This document shows, one piece after another, positions 60,128-64,000 of a stretch of 64,000 bases of DNA. Location: positions 124,001 through 188,000 of the forward strand of contig NZ_SZVO01000004.1 of assembly GCF_005280585.1 (NCBI RefSeq). The letters are read 5' to 3'. The notes beneath the pieces are model-generated. The model was given only the letters and a program-made list of their open reading frames with translations, was not told where the DNA came from and did not search any database. Origin of the DNA: Dyadobacter frigoris. Its GTDB lineage: Bacteria > Bacteroidota > Bacteroidia > Cytophagales > Spirosomataceae. Numbering within the stretch: position 1 is the stretch's first letter; the number at the start of each line of letters is the position of its first letter. Position numbers and translations under genes: made by a program.

Positions 60128-60698
60128 ATTGCGTGATTCCTTTTTCCTGTAATTTTTTCATTAATAAATGTCGTGCTCTCATGAAATTGGATCGCGATGT
60201 GCTATCGGGTATTGACATTATCTTTCCAATTTCAGCGTGTGTATATCCGTCTATTAAATGTAAATTGACCACCATCCGGTAGATATCAGGCAGCTGATTT
60301 ATTATTTTCAGAAGCACTTCAACATTCAATTGTTCAATAATTGTATCGTAATCTGCCGATTCCAACTCCTTCGGAAAGTCGTCGATAGAGGAATGTAAAA
60401 GTTGATCTTTCGTTGTCCGGTTATAATAATTAATGGCGGTCCTGATCACCACTGATTTTACCCAGCTATCAATTGAGGCAATATCCTTCACCTCATTCAA
60501 ATTTTTAAAAACTTTGATAAAAGCCTCTTGAAAAATATCTTCTGCCTCCATTTTCGTTTTGGCATAACGCAAACAAATACCTGTAAGTTTTGCTTTGTAT
60601 CGCTCGTAAAAAATAGTTTGCGCACTGGGTTCAAGCCTTTGGCAGGCCAGCACCAGTTCTGTTAAACTATTGTATTTTTTACTGCGAAAAAACTTCAT
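60114..60698 (-). CDS. ECF-type RNA polymerase sigma factor (second copy)
   Basis: 194 residues. Region 2 about 20-100 (RYAKTKMEAEDIFQEAFIKVFKNL, SIDSWVKSVVIRTAINYYN), region 4 about 130-188 (QLPDIYRMVVNLHLIDGYTH, GKIMSIPDSTSRSNFMRARH). Same domain plan and almost the same length as the sigma factor at 29741-30322. It is coupled to the beta-barrel-like gene and preceded by a lipoprotein gene 45 bp upstream. Confidence 0.93.
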   Translation of the reverse strand: MKFFRSKKYNSLTELVLACQRLEPSAQTIFYERYKAKLTGICLRYAKTKMEAEDIFQEAFIKVFKNLNEVKDIASIDSWVKSVVIRTAINYYNRTTKDQLLHSSIDDFPKELESADYDTIIEQLNVEVLLKIINQLPDIYRMVVNLHLIDGYTHAEIGKIMSIPDSTSRSNFMRARHLLMKKLQEKGITQYENS

Positions 60699-60743
60699 TA
60701 AAGGGTTGTTAGTGGGGCGAGGTTTGAGATAGTAAACTAAGTC

Positions 60744-61730
60744 TTAAACAAATAAGCTCGCTGTGTATAAAAAATCAACTATGTTTCCATTCCTGTCCAG
60801 CCATACTTGAAATGCCTCGGTATTACTAAATTGCTGTGTAATTTCACGGTTAAAAAACATACCAAATGGTGCGGCTGCTTCCGTTTTCTTCTCGAACCCG
60901 CTGCTAAAGTGCATCTTAGAGGCAAATTCATAATTATCGACAAATTTAGTTACCTGCGTGGGGAAACTAGAAAGAGAAGAAAATTCTTGATTGTTTGGTG
61001 CGAAATACTCAACGGCAAGATTGTTACTTTCATCGTATAAAAGATTGCCTGGCCTATTTGGCATCGAGAAGGGATCCGACGCAATAATGTAATATGACAC
61101 TTTATTTGCATCAGAAACATATCCGGTAGCCTGATCAAGATAAAGGTTTAAGGTAGCTATATAGTTGTTGATAGCTGGCGGAACAATGGTTTGTATTTCA
61201 GGTTCATCACGAACAATATCATATTCAAATTTAAAATAAGGCTTAACAGTTACTTCGTAGATGTGTTTGCCGGCATATGTCCCTTCTTGTGAATTTGTTT
61301 CCCATTTAACTACATAGGGAGTTCCGTTTAAAATATACTTTGCAGTATAATACCGTGTATTCACCGCAAAATCCTCCTGTCTGAAATCAGAAAAAGTACC
61401 ACCTTTAATAGATAATGTAGAAAAAGTATTTTGCAATGAATCCGGTACCGTAGGGCTAAGCAACTTATATGCCCTAAGAACCCGGTTTGTGTTCAATGCA
61501 ACGTAAAATAAAGTACTATCCGAGGAAAATCTTGCCTCCCAAAGTTTATCTTTTAATACAGTTTTCAGTGTAATATCCTTTGCGCGTGGATATGCATTTG
61601 TTAACACCTGAGCAACTCCATCCGGAACATCTTCACCACCGGCAGGTTGGAGATCCTTTACGTTATTGCACGATACCAATATCAGGAAAGTGAAAAAATA
61701 GAATATATGGCGGTGTAGTTTTATTTTCAT
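60744..61730 (-). CDS. Hypothetical lipoprotein upstream of the second sigma locus
   Basis: 328 residues. Signal peptide ends with lipobox LVSC (Cys21). The N-terminal third contains a PepSY-like or BLIP-like stretch (GVAQVLTNAYPRAKDITLKTVL, KDKLWEARFSSDSTLFYVAL); the rest is unassigned. It lies 45 bp before the sigma gene on the same strand and probably shares its transcript. Function unknown. Confidence 0.75.
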   Translation of the reverse strand: MKIKLHRHIFYFFTFLILVSCNNVKDLQPAGGEDVPDGVAQVLTNAYPRAKDITLKTVLKDKLWEARFSSDSTLFYVALNTNRVLRAYKLLSPTVPDSLQNTFSTLSIKGGTFSDFRQEDFAVNTRYYTAKYILNGTPYVVKWETNSQEGTYAGKHIYEVTVKPYFKFEYDIVRDEPEIQTIVPPAINNYIATLNLYLDQATGYVSDANKVSYYIIASDPFSMPNRPGNLLYDESNNLAVEYFAPNNQEFSSLSSFPTQVTKFVDNYEFASKMHFSSGFEKKTEAAAPFGMFFNREITQQFSNTEAFQVWLDRNGNIVDFLYTASLFV

Positions 61731-61904
61731 AAGTCGTTAAACAGGACGAAATTAGATTTCTGCATTTATATCTTATAAGGTCAGACACCGTTTATCTGGG
61801 ATAACGTTGCAATAAGTTTAAAATAATATTTGTAGTGATAGTAATAGTTCAAGAAGTAAGATCCTTGATGGGAGACTGCCAATTAAAATCAACCATTTTG
61901 CATA

Positions 61905-64000
61905 TCATTCTGCCTGCAAACTTTTAACCGGATTCATTAAAGCAGCCTTGATACTCAGGTAACTGATTGTTCCAAAGGCTATAATGACCGAAAGGATTGC
62001 TGCAGCTGCAAAAATCCACCATTGGATATTTGTTTTATAGGCGAAGTTTTGAAGCCATTTGTTCATACCATAAAAGGCCAGGGGAGAAGCAATGACAAAA
62101 GCCAGCAAAACAAGTGAGAGAAAATCTTTGGATAAAAGCCCGACAATATTTCCCGTTGAAGCACCAAGCACTTTGCGCACACCGATTTCTTTGGTACGTT
62201 GAATGGTACTATAAGATGCAAGTCCAAGTAAACCAAGGCAAGAAATGAAAATGGCAAGGATGGCGAAATTGAAAAAAAGTTTTTCAAATCGTTCTTCGCT
62301 GCGATATTGACGGTCAAAAAATTCATCTGCAAAATAGTAACTGAAAGGGCGGTTTGGCATCAGTAGTTTCCATTGGTTTTCAACAATATCCAGTGTTTTC
62401 CTGATATTATTTCCTTCTATTTTGACAGAAATGAGATTACTATTTGCAGGATCAATACGCATGGTCAGCGGTTTGATTGTTTCGTGTAATGACACAAAGT
62501 GAAAATCTTTCATCACGCCAATAATTTTCCCTTCATGGCCCCATTGTTTGAATTTTTTGCCAATAGCTTCCTCAGGCGAACTGTACCCCAAAAGTTTTAC
62601 GGCAGCTTCATTGACAATCATGGCGTCGGTAGTATCGGTTCCGAAATCTTTGGAAAAAATTCGTCCTGCCGCCATTTTTAGTTTGTATTGCGGCATATAA
62701 TTAAAATCCACAAGATATAATCCAAGATGGCCTACCTGGAAATCGCCGCTTTTATTTTCAATTTCGGAATAAGCACCGTTAAATGCACCACCGGGAATAC
62801 TGGAAGATGCAGCGGTGGACTGAATTCCTGCAAGTCCGTCGAGGGACTGTCGGAATACGGCGCGGTTAGGGGCACCTTCTGAATTGATTATCAGCATTTG
62901 ATCTTTACTAAAACCCAGATCTCTGTCACGCATAAAAGTCATTTGTGTGTAAACAATAAGTGTGGCGATAATCAATATAATGGAAATTGAAAACTGGATG
63001 GTTACCAAACTTTTTCGGAGCAAGATTCCTTTAAAACCTGTGGTGAAACGTCCTTTTAAAACCTTTACCGGTTCAAAAGAAGATAAAATCAGTGCCGGAT
63101 AAATGCCTGCCAACAGGCCGATAACTATGGCTGAGATAAATAGGCCCGGAACAAATAATGCATTTTCCAGTATTCCATAACTGATCGTTTTTCCTGCCAA
63201 ATTGTTAAACCAGGGGATTAAAGAAGAGGAAAGAAGCAGTGATAAAATAAAAGCAAGGATACTTATCAATACAGATTCAACCAGAAATTGTCTGGCCAAC
63301 AGTATTTTACCTGCACCAAATGTTTTTCGGATTCCGACTTCTTTTGCTCTTTCAGCAGAGCGTGCCGTGGATAAATTAATGAAATTGATACAGGCGATCA
63401 ATAAGATAAAAATGGCGACAGCTGAAAAAATATAAATATTCGCAGCATTTCCCTTTTCAGCACCGCCACGATTTGAACGAAGATAAACCTGCCTCAATGG
63501 TTCCAGCGATAAAATGTAAACTACATGTGATTCTTTGAACATTTTTCCGGCATGACTTTCAAGAAAAGCAGGTAATTTCTTTTGAAGTGTTTTAGCTATT
63601 GATCCTGGTTTCAAAAGTAAGTAGGAAGTTGCGCCAAAATCACCCCAGTTTTCATCCAGTTTTTTATTGAGTTTCCGTGTAAAGGTTGACATCGAAATAA
63701 ACATATCCGCCTTAATCTGCGAGTTTTCCGGAATATTTTTCATCACGCCGGTAACGGTGGCTGCCAGTGTGTCTGCTGATAAAAACAGTATTTGTCCGAT
63801 TGGATCAGTGTTTCCAAAATATTTTCTTGCCGTTTTTTCTGTTAAAACAACACTCAACTGCTCTTTCAGGGCCGTTGAAGGGTTCCCATTCAGGAGCTGA
63901 AAATCAAAAACTTTGAACAAAGACGAATCTGCAAAAAAAGCCTTTTCTTCTTTGAACTGAATATTTCCCTTTCGAACGTTAAAATTCGCCGCATTTATCC
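61905..64000 (-). CDS. ABC transporter permease, MacB/FtsX type (5' end outside window)
   Basis: At least 698 codons remain and the frame is open to the right edge, so the start is outside the window. Two units are visible: a MacB-like periplasmic core (PCD) region, then an FtsX membrane domain with EVGIRKTFGAGKILLARQFLVES, then a second PCD segment, then a second FtsX domain (KEIGVRKVLGASTGNIVGLLSKDFLSLV). Double-FtsX permeases of this kind in Bacteroidota (often with an MFS of ABC ATPases) export lipids or peptides or act as mechanical signal transducers. The C-terminus ends with AALMNPVKSLQAE. Confidence 0.92.
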   Translation of the reverse strand, partial: INAANFNVRKGNIQFKEEKAFFADSSLFKVFDFQLLNGNPSTALKEQLSVVLTEKTARKYFGNTDPIGQILFLSADTLAATVTGVMKNIPENSQIKADMFISMSTFTRKLNKKLDENWGDFGATSYLLLKPGSIAKTLQKKLPAFLESHAGKMFKESHVVYILSLEPLRQVYLRSNRGGAEKGNAANIYIFSAVAIFILLIACINFINLSTARSAERAKEVGIRKTFGAGKILLARQFLVESVLISILAFILSLLLSSSLIPWFNNLAGKTISYGILENALFVPGLFISAIVIGLLAGIYPALILSSFEPVKVLKGRFTTGFKGILLRKSLVTIQFSISIILIIATLIVYTQMTFMRDRDLGFSKDQMLIINSEGAPNRAVFRQSLDGLAGIQSTAASSSIPGGAFNGAYSEIENKSGDFQVGHLGLYLVDFNYMPQYKLKMAAGRIFSKDFGTDTTDAMIVNEAAVKLLGYSSPEEAIGKKFKQWGHEGKIIGVMKDFHFVSLHETIKPLTMRIDPANSNLISVKIEGNNIRKTLDIVENQWKLLMPNRPFSYYFADEFFDRQYRSEERFEKLFFNFAILAIFISCLGLLGLASYSTIQRTKEIGVRKVLGASTGNIVGLLSKDFLSLVLLAFVIASPLAFYGMNKWLQNFAYKTNIQWWIFAAAAILSVIIAFGTISYLSIKAALMNPVKSLQAE

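Noticed and set aside
1..64000. CRISPR arrays, tRNA or rRNA genes, insertion sequences, prophage
   Set aside because: No spaced direct repeats, no tRNA-like TTCGA arm sequences, and no transposase or integrase were noticed by eye.

Overview
The window looks like a chromosomal segment of a Bacteroidota bacterium, most likely Cytophagales and Dyadobacter-like. That is an inference from gene content: a TonB receptor with an N-terminal carboxypeptidase-regulatory-like domain, Omp85-like and Bacteroidota-only lipoproteins, Tat-exported glycan enzymes, Cys-type sulfatases, and ECF sigma factors paired with membrane-anchored beta-barrel-like proteins. No rRNA, tRNA, CRISPR array, transposase, integrase or phage module was seen.

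Layout. 1-9.1 kb is partly decayed: an intact SDR and a GH116 enzyme sit among remnants of an FAD/NAD(P)-binding protein, a dihydrofolate-reductase-like gene, an aldehyde dehydrogenase and a ParDE toxin-antitoxin pair. 6.9-19.4 kb holds exported carbohydrate-related proteins (GH125, DUF2341, Gfo/Idh/MocA, an endonuclease/exonuclease/phosphatase protein, a propeller-helical protein, a PIG-L deacetylase) plus DinB and cytidine deaminase. 19.6-22.1 kb is the methionine importer metNIQ. 22.5-28.3 kb has an M19 dipeptidase, small membrane transporters, a TonB-dependent receptor and a secreted PPC-domain protein. 28.4-30.3 kb is the first sigma/beta-barrel pair, followed by two overlapping glycosyltransferase genes.

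33.1-41.8 kb is the sulfur region and the highlight. Two Cys-type sulfatases in tandem are followed by a three-gene set: a Family 2A encapsulin shell, a cysteine desulfurase with a long, low-complexity, repeat-bearing N-terminal cargo domain, and a serine O-acetyltransferase. By analogy with the published cyanobacterial and Acinetobacter systems, serine acetyltransferase feeds cysteine synthesis, the desulfurase takes sulfur from cysteine inside the shell, and the compartment stores it. The metNIQ importer and sulfatases nearby fit a sulfur-acquisition and storage theme, but shared control is only a hypothesis.

41.9-64 kb is mixed: lipoproteins, a cytoplasmic GH2 enzyme, an Omp85-type barrel, an S9 peptidase, an EamA transporter, esterases, a DUF6934-like gene with a 53-residue partner (possible two-gene module), a divergent peptide deformylase overlapping a GNAT gene, a tandem hydrolase pair with a 156-bp near-identical block (150/156), a GT-C-like membrane protein, a second sigma/beta-barrel pair, and a MacB/FtsX-type permease running off the right edge.
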